A stretch of DNA of 15,493 nt from an uncultured Collinsella sp. (GTDB taxonomy: Bacteria; Actinomycetota; Coriobacteriia; Coriobacteriales; Coriobacteriaceae). Below the pieces are notes generated by a model. It worked only from the letters and a program-made list of their open reading frames with translations. It had not been told where the DNA came from and did no database searches. The translations under genes were made by a program, and so were the position numbers. Shown here piece after piece: positions 1 to 6,235 of this stretch (positions within the stretch are counted from its first letter, which is position 1; each line of letters opens with the position of its first letter). Location of the stretch: contig UQNB01000047.1 in the NCBI GenBank assembly GCA_900542235.1, forward strand, positions 1-15,493, in the 5' to 3' direction.

Positions 1-55
1 CGGGGTTGTTGCCGAGGGCGTTGCCGCCGAGGGCGACGACAATACGATCGGGCTT
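1..55. repeat. 55-nt block identical to arcC2 (copy A)
   Basis: Identical base for base to 7126-7180 in the same orientation. Both lie inside carbamate kinase genes. The identity stops abruptly toward the start codons, where the last 18 nt of each gene's 5' end use different codons for nearly the same peptide. How far identity extends beyond the window edge cannot be seen. Confidence 0.95.
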
Positions 56-73
56 TCCGTACGGTTTACTCAT
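1..73 (-). CDS. arcC: Carbamate kinase, first copy (N-terminal fragment, cut by window edge)
   Basis: The visible 24 codons give MSKPYGKPDRIVVALGGNAL followed by GNNP. This is the start of a carbamate kinase, with the glycine-rich VVALGGNALGNN segment of the amino-acid kinase fold. The family makes ATP and carbamate from carbamoyl phosphate and ADP, the last step of the ADI pathway. The protein start is almost the same as that of the second copy at 6236-7198 (MSKPLGKP). It lies 23 nt after the arcB stop on the same strand, so it is the distal gene of the arcDABC operon. The upstream Shine-Dalgarno is weak (GGGAAG), which suggests coupling to arcB. The 55 nt at the window edge are identical to the other copy. 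The rest of the gene lies outside the window. Confidence 0.9.
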   Translation of the reverse strand, partial: MSKPYGKPDRIVVALGGNALGNNP

Positions 74-96
74 AGTGTTCGTTCACTTCCCAGCTA

Positions 97-1104
97 CTAG
101 CGAAGCGTCGCGTACATCATGGCCTTAATGGTATGCATGCGGTTCTCGGCCTCCTGGAACACGCGAGACTGCGCGCTCTCAAAGACCTCGTCGGAAACCT
201 CCATCTCGGTCACGCCGAACTTCTCGGCAATCTCGGCGCCGATGGTGGTCTGCGTATCGTGGAAGCTCGGCAGGCAATGCATGAAGATAGCGCCGGGATT
301 CGCCTTGGCCATGACCTCAGGCGTCACGCGATAGGGAGAGAGAAGATCGATTCGGCTCTTCCACAGCTCCTCAGCCTGGCCCATACCGACCCAAACGTCC
401 GTATAGATCACGTCTGCATCCTTGACGCCCTCGTCGATATCCTCAGTGAGCTGGATCGTGCAGCCATTCTGAGCGGCGATCTCCTGGCAGCGCTCAAGAA
501 GCTCGGGATCGAAGTGCGTGGCGCCCTCGACATCGCCCTTGGGTCCGCAGGAGCAGAAGTTAATGCCGAGCTTGGCGCAGATAACCATCAGGGAGTCGCT
601 GACGTTGCCCTGCTCCTTACCCATATAGGTGAGCTTCATGCCGCGCGTGTCGCCAAACTCCTCACGCATGGTAAGAATGTCGGCAAGGGCCTGGGTGGGA
701 TGGTACTCGTTGGTCAGACCGTTCCAGACGGGAACGCCAGCCTTGGCGGCAAGCTCCTCGACGATCGACTGGTCGGAGCCGCGATACTCAATACCGTCAT
801 ACATGCGACCGAGCACGCGGGCGGTATCCTCGATGGACTCTTTCTTGCCCATCTGCGACGAGCCGGGGTCGAGGTAGGTCACACCCATACCCAGGTCCAT
901 ACCGCCGACCTCGAAGGCACAGCGCGTGCGCGTTGAGGTCTTCTCAAACAGCAGGACAATGTTCTTGCCCTCGAGAAAGCGGTGCGGATAACCGGCGCGC
1001 TTCATATCCTTGAAGTTCTTTGAGAGGTCGAGCATGTACTCGATTTCCTCGGACGTAAAGTCAAGCAGGGTAAGAACGCTTCGACCAGAAAGATTAAGAG
1101 CCAT
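97..1104 (-). CDS. arcB: Ornithine carbamoyltransferase (catabolic)
   Basis: 335 residues, normal length for the family. In the ADI pathway it phosphorolyses citrulline to ornithine and carbamoyl phosphate in the cytoplasm. Visible motifs are the carbamoyl-phosphate loop STRTR (residues 57-61), SQMGKKES (83-90), HPTQ (135-138), TDVW (235-238) and HCLP (276-279), ending with the family-typical ENRMHTIKA. The start is MALNLSGRSV at 1104, with AAAGGA about eight bases upstream. A longer frame open to 1164 has no such support and is rejected. Two ornithine-side motifs deviate: the usual NNxxNS reads GNVSDS (166-171), and SMG reads GMG (240-242). The gene lies between arcA (86 nt upstream) and arcC1 (23 nt downstream). 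An anabolic role cannot be excluded from sequence, but the context argues for catabolism. Confidence 0.95.
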   Translation of the reverse strand: MALNLSGRSVLTLLDFTSEEIEYMLDLSKNFKDMKRAGYPHRFLEGKNIVLLFEKTSTRTRCAFEVGGMDLGMGVTYLDPGSSQMGKKESIEDTARVLGRMYDGIEYRGSDQSIVEELAAKAGVPVWNGLTNEYHPTQALADILTMREEFGDTRGMKLTYMGKEQGNVSDSLMVICAKLGINFCSCGPKGDVEGATHFDPELLERCQEIAAQNGCTIQLTEDIDEGVKDADVIYTDVWVGMGQAEELWKSRIDLLSPYRVTPEVMAKANPGAIFMHCLPSFHDTQTTIGAEIAEKFGVTEMEVSDEVFESAQSRVFQEAENRMHTIKAMMYATLR

Positions 1105-1145
1105 GATTTGAGTCCTTTCGGTTGTTGGAACACACAAGGAGGGAT

Positions 1146-1173
1146 GGGCGGCGCAGACGCACACGCGCCGCCC
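1146..1173 (-). promoter_or_regulatory. Intercistronic stem-loop between arcA and arcB
   Basis: A perfect 9-bp inverted repeat, GGGCGGCGC / GCGCCGCCC, closes a 10-nt loop in the 86-nt arcA-arcB gap. No U-run follows it in the direction of transcription, so it is not a classical terminator. It may set segmental mRNA stability or processing and so tune arcA relative to arcB output. That role is inference; the hairpin itself is read directly. Confidence 0.55.
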
Positions 1174-1190
1174 AGATACGCTAACGCTGA

Positions 1191-2435
1191 CTAGATTTCC
1201 TCACGCCAGAACGGCATGGTCATGCAGCGCGGGCCGCCGCGACCGCGAGAAAGCTCCTCGGAGGGGGCGACGAGCAGCTCGACGCCAGCCTTGTAAAGAG
1301 CATCGTTGGTGACAACGTTGCGCTCATACACGCAGACCTTGCCCGGTGCGACCGCAAGAGTGTTGGAACCATCGTTCCACTGCTCACGGGAAGCCTCGAT
1401 CGGATCGCCACCACCGCACTCAATCATGGTGATGTGGTCCATACCCGTCGCAAGCTCGAGAATATGCTGCAGGGTGCCCTCGAGCTCCTCGATATGCACC
1501 TCCCCCTCCGAATCGCCCTTGGTCAGGCGGTAGGCACGAAGCGTCTGGTAGATGCCGGGATAGACCGTGAACTTATCGCGATCGACCTGCGTGCAAACGG
1601 TGTCGAGATGCATGTAGGCATAGCCGTGCGGAATCTTGATGGCATAGATGTTCTCGATTTCGGCCTCATCAGAACCCCAGAACATATTCTTGGCGAGCTC
1701 ATCGATGGCCGCAGTCTGGGTACGCTCGGAAATACCGATGGCGAGCGTCTTGGCGTTGATGTTGAGAATATCGCCGCCCTCGATATGCCACTCGCTATTG
1801 TGGTCGTACCAGATGGGGCTACCGGCGTAATCGGGATGGTTGCGGAGCACCGTTTCGTAGAAGATTACCTCGCGATTGCGCTGATTCCAGTACATGCGGT
1901 TCATGGTAGCGCCCTTGCCCACGACAGCCAGGGGATCACGGGAGAAATACGAGGCGGGCATGGGGAAGAGGACCATGTCGTCGCCCTTCAGCTCATCGCC
2001 GTCCAAGCTGGCAAGAGAGCCGCCGACATGCGGGATCTCGAGGTCGCGCACATACAGTCCGCCCATAGCCGTGAGGACAAATTCCTTGTTGTCCTTGATG
2101 GAATCGAGCTTCTCGACAACGGCCTGGCGAAGGGCCGCGTTGGAGATGCCGGACTCCCCCATGAACTTCGTCATGAACTCTGCGCGAGTGCCCTCGACTT
2201 TGTCAAACGTCTCAGCGAGCAGCTCTTCCATATAGACGACCTCGGCGCCAGCGCCGCGAAGAAGGTCGGTAAACTGATCGTGCTCTTTCTGGGCATAGTC
2301 CAGATAGAACGCGTCGTGAATCCAAACGCGGTCGAAATCCTCCGCCTTCATGTTTACAAGATCCATACCGGGGCGATGGACGCACACCTTCTTGAGGGCG
2401 CCAATCTCGCTATGAACGTTCAGTCCTTTGTTCAT
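1191..2435 (-). CDS. arcA: Arginine deiminase (first copy)
   Basis: 414 residues, typical for the family. It hydrolyses arginine to citrulline and ammonia, the first ADI pathway step, in the cytoplasm. The guanidino-modifying fold signature is present in order: FSRDP with catalytic Asp167, EGGD (219-222), HLDT with His276 and Asp278, and the nucleophile Cys404 in GGPRCMTMP. Arg399, five residues before the Cys, corresponds to the mobile active-site Arg of the Pseudomonas enzyme. By ungapped alignment back from the Asp, residue 161 is Ala (PMPASYF), where the classical enzyme has a substrate-carboxylate Asn. The start at 2435 has AGAAGGA upstream. It is 42 nt downstream of the antiporter gene, in the same operon. 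Confidence 0.97.
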   Translation of the reverse strand: MNKGLNVHSEIGALKKVCVHRPGMDLVNMKAEDFDRVWIHDAFYLDYAQKEHDQFTDLLRGAGAEVVYMEELLAETFDKVEGTRAEFMTKFMGESGISNAALRQAVVEKLDSIKDNKEFVLTAMGGLYVRDLEIPHVGGSLASLDGDELKGDDMVLFPMPASYFSRDPLAVVGKGATMNRMYWNQRNREVIFYETVLRNHPDYAGSPIWYDHNSEWHIEGGDILNINAKTLAIGISERTQTAAIDELAKNMFWGSDEAEIENIYAIKIPHGYAYMHLDTVCTQVDRDKFTVYPGIYQTLRAYRLTKGDSEGEVHIEELEGTLQHILELATGMDHITMIECGGGDPIEASREQWNDGSNTLAVAPGKVCVYERNVVTNDALYKAGVELLVAPSEELSRGRGGPRCMTMPFWREEI

Positions 2436-2477
2436 CTCTATCCTTCTTTCTCACAACTTGTATGTGGGGTTTTGCAT

Positions 2478-3914
2478 TTACGGCAGGGGGATAAGACCCG
2501 AAACCGCAGTGAATGCCATGCAGATAACGCTTACGACCAGGAAGAATTTCCAAGCGACCTTCCACCACTGGCCAAGCGGAATCTTACAGACGCCAAGACC
2601 GGCAACGAGCATCGCGCTTGTCGGCGAAATGAGAGACATGGCAGCACTGCCCATGGAAAGGCCGGTAACTGCAGCCTCGGGGTTTAAGCCCATCAGCTCA
2701 ACAAGCGGGCCAAAAATTGGAATCGTAAGAGCAGCGATACCCGAAGAGCTCGGAACGAGGATCGACAGAAGGTTATCCACGACATAGAGGATGCTCGTAA
2801 AGATAACGGCTGGAACTCCGGTGAGAGCCGTGGCGAGCGTATTGAGAATCGTATCGATGATGAGGCCGTCATTGGCGATTACGAGGATTCCGCGGGCAAG
2901 TCCAACAACGATGGCAGAGAACGCGAAATCTGCAATTCCCTTAACGAACTCGCCAGCGATCTCCTTCTCATTCATCCCGGAAACAACACCCGAAAGAAGG
3001 GCCATGGCCAAGAAAATCGCAGAGATTTCGTTCATGTACCAGCCCTGGGCCACCAGACCCCAAATGATGGCGGCAAGTCCAAGCACGAAAATAACCATAA
3101 CGGCTTTCTGCCTACCGGTGAACTCGCTATCGAGGAGATTCTCGTCCGCACCAAACTCTTTGCGCTTCTCGATATCATCGTGGAAAGCTGGGGATGCCTC
3201 GGGATTCTTCTTAACCTTGAGGGCATACATCACAACCCATGCGATGGCAACTGCCGTGAGCACGACAAGGGGGATAGTACGCAACCAAAGCTGGGGGTTG
3301 CCCTGGATACCGAGGATGCCCTGGGAAATCAGGACGTTGAACGGGTTTACGGTAGATGCGATGTATCCGATACGGGCACCCACAAACACCGTCATGAACG
3401 CTGTAATTGAGTCGAAGCCCATGGCCATCATGATCGGCATAAGAATCGCAAAGAACGGAAGCGTCTCCTCTGCCATACCAAAGGTGCTGCCGCCCAAGGC
3501 AAAAAGCACCATTAGGATCGGAATGATGAGGACGTCCTTGCTCTTGAACTTCTTCACCACTCGGGCGACGCCGCTCGTGATGGCTCCGGTCGCCGTGATG
3601 ACCTGGAAGGAACCTCCCACGATCATAATGAATGCAACGACCTCGACCGCTTGCTGGATGCCGATCGCAGGGGCCTCAAGTACTTCGAAGATGCCTTGGC
3701 GAAGATCGACCTCGTTGCCGTCCTCGTCCGTATAGACCTTATCGACAGGCTCATAGGTGCCCGAGACCGTTACCTCGCGACCGTTAACCTCCTGGCGCTC
3801 AAACGAACCCGAAGGCACGACCCAGGTCAGAACGGCAAATACGGCCATCAAGACGAGAATGATGGTGTACACGTGCGGGACTCGAAGAGTGCGCTTCTTT
3901 TCTGTCTCTGCCAT
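2478..3914 (-). CDS. arcD: YfcC-family membrane transporter, probable arginine/ornithine antiporter
   Basis: 478 residues, very hydrophobic, with roughly ten to twelve membrane segments. A short charged N-terminus leads into the first segment (about residues 15-34), followed by a hydrophilic external-type loop rich in acidic residues (about 38-75). Conserved-looking stretches include GMAEETLPFF, VNPFNVLISQ, VPSSSGIAALTIPIFGPL and SPTSAMLVAGLG, which resemble the YfcC/C4-dicarboxylate-carrier-like family that also contains the streptococcal ArcD proteins. First place in an operon with arcA, arcB and arcC1 supports arginine-in/ornithine-out exchange. Substrate is inferred from context, not sequence. 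The start at 3914 has a strong AAGGAGG four bases upstream. It reads leftward from the divergent control region at 3915-4191. Confidence 0.85.
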   Translation of the reverse strand: MAETEKKRTLRVPHVYTIILVLMAVFAVLTWVVPSGSFERQEVNGREVTVSGTYEPVDKVYTDEDGNEVDLRQGIFEVLEAPAIGIQQAVEVVAFIMIVGGSFQVITATGAITSGVARVVKKFKSKDVLIIPILMVLFALGGSTFGMAEETLPFFAILMPIMMAMGFDSITAFMTVFVGARIGYIASTVNPFNVLISQGILGIQGNPQLWLRTIPLVVLTAVAIAWVVMYALKVKKNPEASPAFHDDIEKRKEFGADENLLDSEFTGRQKAVMVIFVLGLAAIIWGLVAQGWYMNEISAIFLAMALLSGVVSGMNEKEIAGEFVKGIADFAFSAIVVGLARGILVIANDGLIIDTILNTLATALTGVPAVIFTSILYVVDNLLSILVPSSSGIAALTIPIFGPLVELMGLNPEAAVTGLSMGSAAMSLISPTSAMLVAGLGVCKIPLGQWWKVAWKFFLVVSVICMAFTAVSGLIPLP

Positions 3915-4032
3915 CTCTCCTCCTTAATTCAGGGGTTTTTCGTTGCCGGCAAAGCCATTGTGTCATCGCGCAAAACACCCTTCCGTCTCTTCGCCCGCCA
4001 ACGAAGCGCATCGACCCGTAAACGGACTTTAG

Positions 4033-4051
4033 ATTGACGTAATTTGTCAAT
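4033..4051. promoter_or_regulatory. Palindromic operator candidate 1
   Basis: ATTGACGTAATTTGTCAAT, a 19-bp imperfect palindrome (seven of nine half-site positions symmetric). It shares the half-site ATTGAYGT, and the two preceding bases AG, with the second palindrome 30 bp to the right. A site for the downstream XRE-S24 regulator is the natural candidate. An Fnr/Crp-type box is less likely, because the TTGAY/RTCAA half-sites are seven rather than four bases apart. Confidence 0.6.
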
Positions 4052-4062
4052 TTGCTTTCTAG

Positions 4063-4081
4063 ATTGATGTTTAACATCAAT
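4063..4081. promoter_or_regulatory. Palindromic operator candidate 2
   Basis: ATTGATGTTTAACATCAAT, a perfect 19-bp palindrome around a single central base. Its centre is 4072, exactly 30 bp (about three helical turns) from the centre of site 1 at 4042, so both would lie on the same face of the DNA. It sits about 57 bp upstream of the start point predicted from the -10 at 4117-4122, which would suit an activator as well as a looping repressor. Confidence 0.65.
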
Positions 4082-4116
4082 TACTAAGCCGGTTCGTGCC
4101 ATTCACCTGTGACAGA

Positions 4117-4122
4117 TATGAT
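4117..4122 (+). promoter_or_regulatory. Candidate -10 element for arcA2
   Basis: TATGAT lies about 70 bp ahead of the arcA2 start codon. The matching -35 position (around 4093-4099) is poor, which would fit a promoter needing an activator bound at the upstream palindromes. Assigned by eye only. Confidence 0.35.
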
Positions 4123-4191
4123 GTAAATTGAATCGAACTCGTAATGTGCCACTATGGAAGCAATCAATACTCATCGCCAAAGCGAGGTCTT

Positions 4192-5442
4192 ATGTCCGCA
4201 CTACATGTTCAAAACGAAATAGGAAAGCTAAAAAAGGCCCTCCTGCACTGCCCCGGCCCCGAAACGCGCAACTACCCCGACGGGCAGTTCAATCGGGTCT
4301 TTACGTTGCGTCCGTCTAGCAGCTCATTCGATCTTGATAAAGCCCTTAGGGAGCATCATGCTTACTCGGCGATGCTCGAGCACGAAGGGGTAGAGATTCT
4401 CTATCTTGAAAACCTTCTTACCGAAGCCCTTGATGCGACAGAGCAAGCGCGTCGCTCTTTTATCGATAGCTACATTTCAGAATGCGGCGCGCGGGGCATT
4501 GAGCTCGAGTCTGCCATTCGCGAGTATCTTGAGCATATCGAAGGTTCCCGCGACCTGGTCCAGGCAGCCGTCAACGGCGTTCGCTACTCCCAGGTCTTCG
4601 ACACGAACAAGGAGGTGTTCAGCCTCTCAAAGCTGACGGGAGACGCATACTCACCCGACGACCTTCTCATAGCCCCCCTTAACACCATGTGGTTCACGCG
4701 CGATCCAGCAAGCGTCATCGGCGAAGGTGTCACGCTCAACCATATGTACTGGCCAGAGCGCAACCGTGAGGTTATCGCCTATAAAACGATTTTTAACTAT
4801 CATCCGGATTTCCGCGAGACTCCTCAGTTCTTCAAGCATGAATCGACTTACCACATTGAAGGCGGCGACCTTCACAACCTCAACAGCGAAAATGTAGCCG
4901 TTGGCATCTCTCAACGAACCGAGCCAGCAGCTATAGACACCCTAGCGAATAACTTGCTCTGGGACGAGAACTCGACTATTGAGTCCGTATGGGCCATTGA
5001 GGTTCCCTACGATGATCTCTGCATTCATCTCGACACATACTTTGCTCGTGTTAACTATGAGACATTCCTCATTGACCGGGAGCTCCTGGACCAAGCGCGA
5101 GTCTACTGCATTACACGAGGCAGATCGGAAAGGACAACCCGGGCGCGTCATGTCGAAGGCGGACTAAAAGAAGCGCTGGGATTAGCCCTGGGTTTAAGTT
5201 CACCGCAATTTATCCCTTGCGGCGGCTCAAATCCCGGAGCGGCAGAGGTCGAAAGAACCAACAATGCCATAAGCACCCTTTGCCTGGAGCCCGGCAAGGT
5301 CTGCGTATACGAAGAGAACACCGAGACTAACAAGGCACTGGAGCAGGCCGGTATTGAACTTGTTCCCATCTCTATCTTTGAGCTGACAAACGGCTTTGGC
5401 GGCCCCAACTGCCTCTGCCTTCCCCTCGTCCGCGCTTCATAA
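4192..5442 (+). CDS. Arginine deiminase paralogue (second, diverged copy)
   Basis: 416 residues, with the same fold and motif order as the first arginine deiminase but clearly diverged throughout. Catalytic residues are kept: FTRDP (Asp171), EGGD (223-226), HLDT (His279, Asp281) and Cys407 in GGPNCLCLP. It is therefore probably an active guanidino-group hydrolase. Two active-site-edge positions differ: the Arg five residues before the Cys is Phe402 (NGFGGPNC), and the substrate-carboxylate Asn position reads Thr165 by ungapped alignment. The start at 4192 (MSALHVQNEIGKLKK) has GAGG four bases upstream and aligns with the first copy's N-terminus. An in-frame ATG at 4144 would add a non-homologous 16-residue leader and lacks a clear ribosome site. 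It is transcribed divergently from the arc operon and followed one base later by a regulator gene. It may be a low-level sensor-type or altered-specificity enzyme. Confidence 0.9.
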   Translation: MSALHVQNEIGKLKKALLHCPGPETRNYPDGQFNRVFTLRPSSSSFDLDKALREHHAYSAMLEHEGVEILYLENLLTEALDATEQARRSFIDSYISECGARGIELESAIREYLEHIEGSRDLVQAAVNGVRYSQVFDTNKEVFSLSKLTGDAYSPDDLLIAPLNTMWFTRDPASVIGEGVTLNHMYWPERNREVIAYKTIFNYHPDFRETPQFFKHESTYHIEGGDLHNLNSENVAVGISQRTEPAAIDTLANNLLWDENSTIESVWAIEVPYDDLCIHLDTYFARVNYETFLIDRELLDQARVYCITRGRSERTTRARHVEGGLKEALGLALGLSSPQFIPCGGSNPGAAEVERTNNAISTLCLEPGKVCVYEENTETNKALEQAGIELVPISIFELTNGFGGPNCLCLPLVRAS

Positions 5443-5443
5443 C

Positions 5444-6094
5444 ATGGGAACGGGTCAAAACATAAAGGCGCTTCGCAAGCGCGACCAGCTCACGCAGGAG
5501 GAGTTCGCGGCACTTGTCGGCGTCTCCAAAGAAACGGTATGCCGTTGGGAAAAGGACCGCTATGCCATCCGCCGGTCGACACTGCTCAAGATCGTTTCGA
5601 AATTCAATCTGCAGTTTGACGACCTCGCATCGGAAACCGCAGGGCTTGCCGCAAAGCTCGACCACGAGGGGCGGAAGGGGGAATCCAAGGAAACTACTAC
5701 TGACTCCCTTTGTGATGTATTTAAAATTCAGATGAATGGAGGCAGAACGGGACTCAAGCAGACCGGAACAACGGCGCTCCCCTCATCCGTATTCAAAAAC
5801 CATCGCGGGTGCTTCTTTGTTCAAATGGACACATCTGCCATGTCCAAATGCTATCCGATAGGATCCCTTCTCCTCGTGGATCCAAACCTGAAACCCTGGA
5901 ACGGATGCTCCGTCCTCGCCTTGGCCGATAATTCCAGAATGGTCATACGGCGATATAGCACCGGCACGAACACCGTGATGCTGTCATCCTACTCATATCG
6001 CACGTCGGAACCGGATATTGTGCTGGACAAACGCCGAATCAGGATTCTCGGAGTCATCGTCTGGTTTCAGGCATCCCATGACCTGAGCATCTAA
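5444..6094 (+). CDS. XRE-family regulator with LexA/S24-like C-terminal domain
   Basis: 216 residues. Residues 5-60 form a Cro/CI-type helix-turn-helix (IKALRKRDQLTQEEFAALVG then VSKETVCRWEKDR). After a linker (about 62-105), residues 120-210 resemble the S24 domain of LexA/CI repressors (PIGSLLLVDPNLKPWNG). Ungapped alignment with LexA places Ser131 at the nucleophile position, but the lysine position reads Arg169 (MVIRRY), so self-cleavage is probably lost. The start ATG at 5444 lies one base after the arcA2 stop, implying translational coupling. Dimerisation through the C-terminal domain would suit binding to the palindromes at 4033-4081. Control of the ADI locus is inferred from position. 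It is unlike ArgR or the Crp/Fnr-type ArcR regulators known from other ADI loci. Confidence 0.85.
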   Translation: MGTGQNIKALRKRDQLTQEEFAALVGVSKETVCRWEKDRYAIRRSTLLKIVSKFNLQFDDLASETAGLAAKLDHEGRKGESKETTTDSLCDVFKIQMNGGRTGLKQTGTTALPSSVFKNHRGCFFVQMDTSAMSKCYPIGSLLLVDPNLKPWNGCSVLALADNSRMVIRRYSTGTNTVMLSSYSYRTSEPDIVLDKRRIRILGVIVWFQASHDLSI

Positions 6095-6140
6095 CCAAAT
6101 TTGCTCTTGTTTACCCCCTGCACACATCTCAAACAGCAAA

Positions 6141-6170
6141 AGCCCCGCAGCCGGAGCGGACTGCGGGGCT
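6141..6170 (-). terminator. Rho-independent terminator of arcC2
   Basis: A perfect 10-bp GC-rich stem (AGCCCCGCAG / CTGCGGGGCT) with a 10-nt loop, followed on the minus strand by TTTTGCTGTTT. It ends arcC2 transcription. On the plus strand no U-run follows, so it would act only weakly for the converging arcA2-regulator unit that ends at 6094. Confidence 0.85.
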
Positions 6171-6189
6171 CGTGAAGAGAGGCTAGTTT

Positions 6190-6213
6190 GTGGGCGCTTT
6201 GCCTGGCGCCCAC
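6190..6213 (-). other. Second hairpin between arcC2 stop and its terminator
   Basis: An 8-bp perfect stem GTGGGCGC / GCGCCCAC with an 8-nt loop, 20 nt upstream of the terminator on the arcC2 transcript. No U-run follows. It could protect the 3' end of the mRNA. Function unknown. Confidence 0.5.
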
Positions 6214-6235
6214 GAGAGAGGCAACAGAGTAGAGA

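Larger units (their letters stand above)
3915..4191. promoter_or_regulatory. Divergent control region between arcD and arcA2
   Basis: 277 nt separating two outward-facing transcription units of the ADI locus. The centre is AT-rich and carries two 19-bp palindromes. A TTGACA-like hexamer on the minus strand (4045-4050) overlaps the first palindrome, but I see no good -10 partner for it. A plausible plus-strand -10 lies at 4117-4122. No open frame here looks like a gene. Confidence 0.7.

Noticed and set aside
1434..2687. Long plus-strand frame antisense to arcA and the end of arcD
   Set aside because: It crosses two genes and their gap and shows no motif; the minus-strand proteins are unmistakable.
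4144..4191. Upstream in-frame start for the second arginine deiminase
   Set aside because: The extra 16 residues do not align with the family, and the start at 4192 has a nearby GAGG and matches the family N-terminus.
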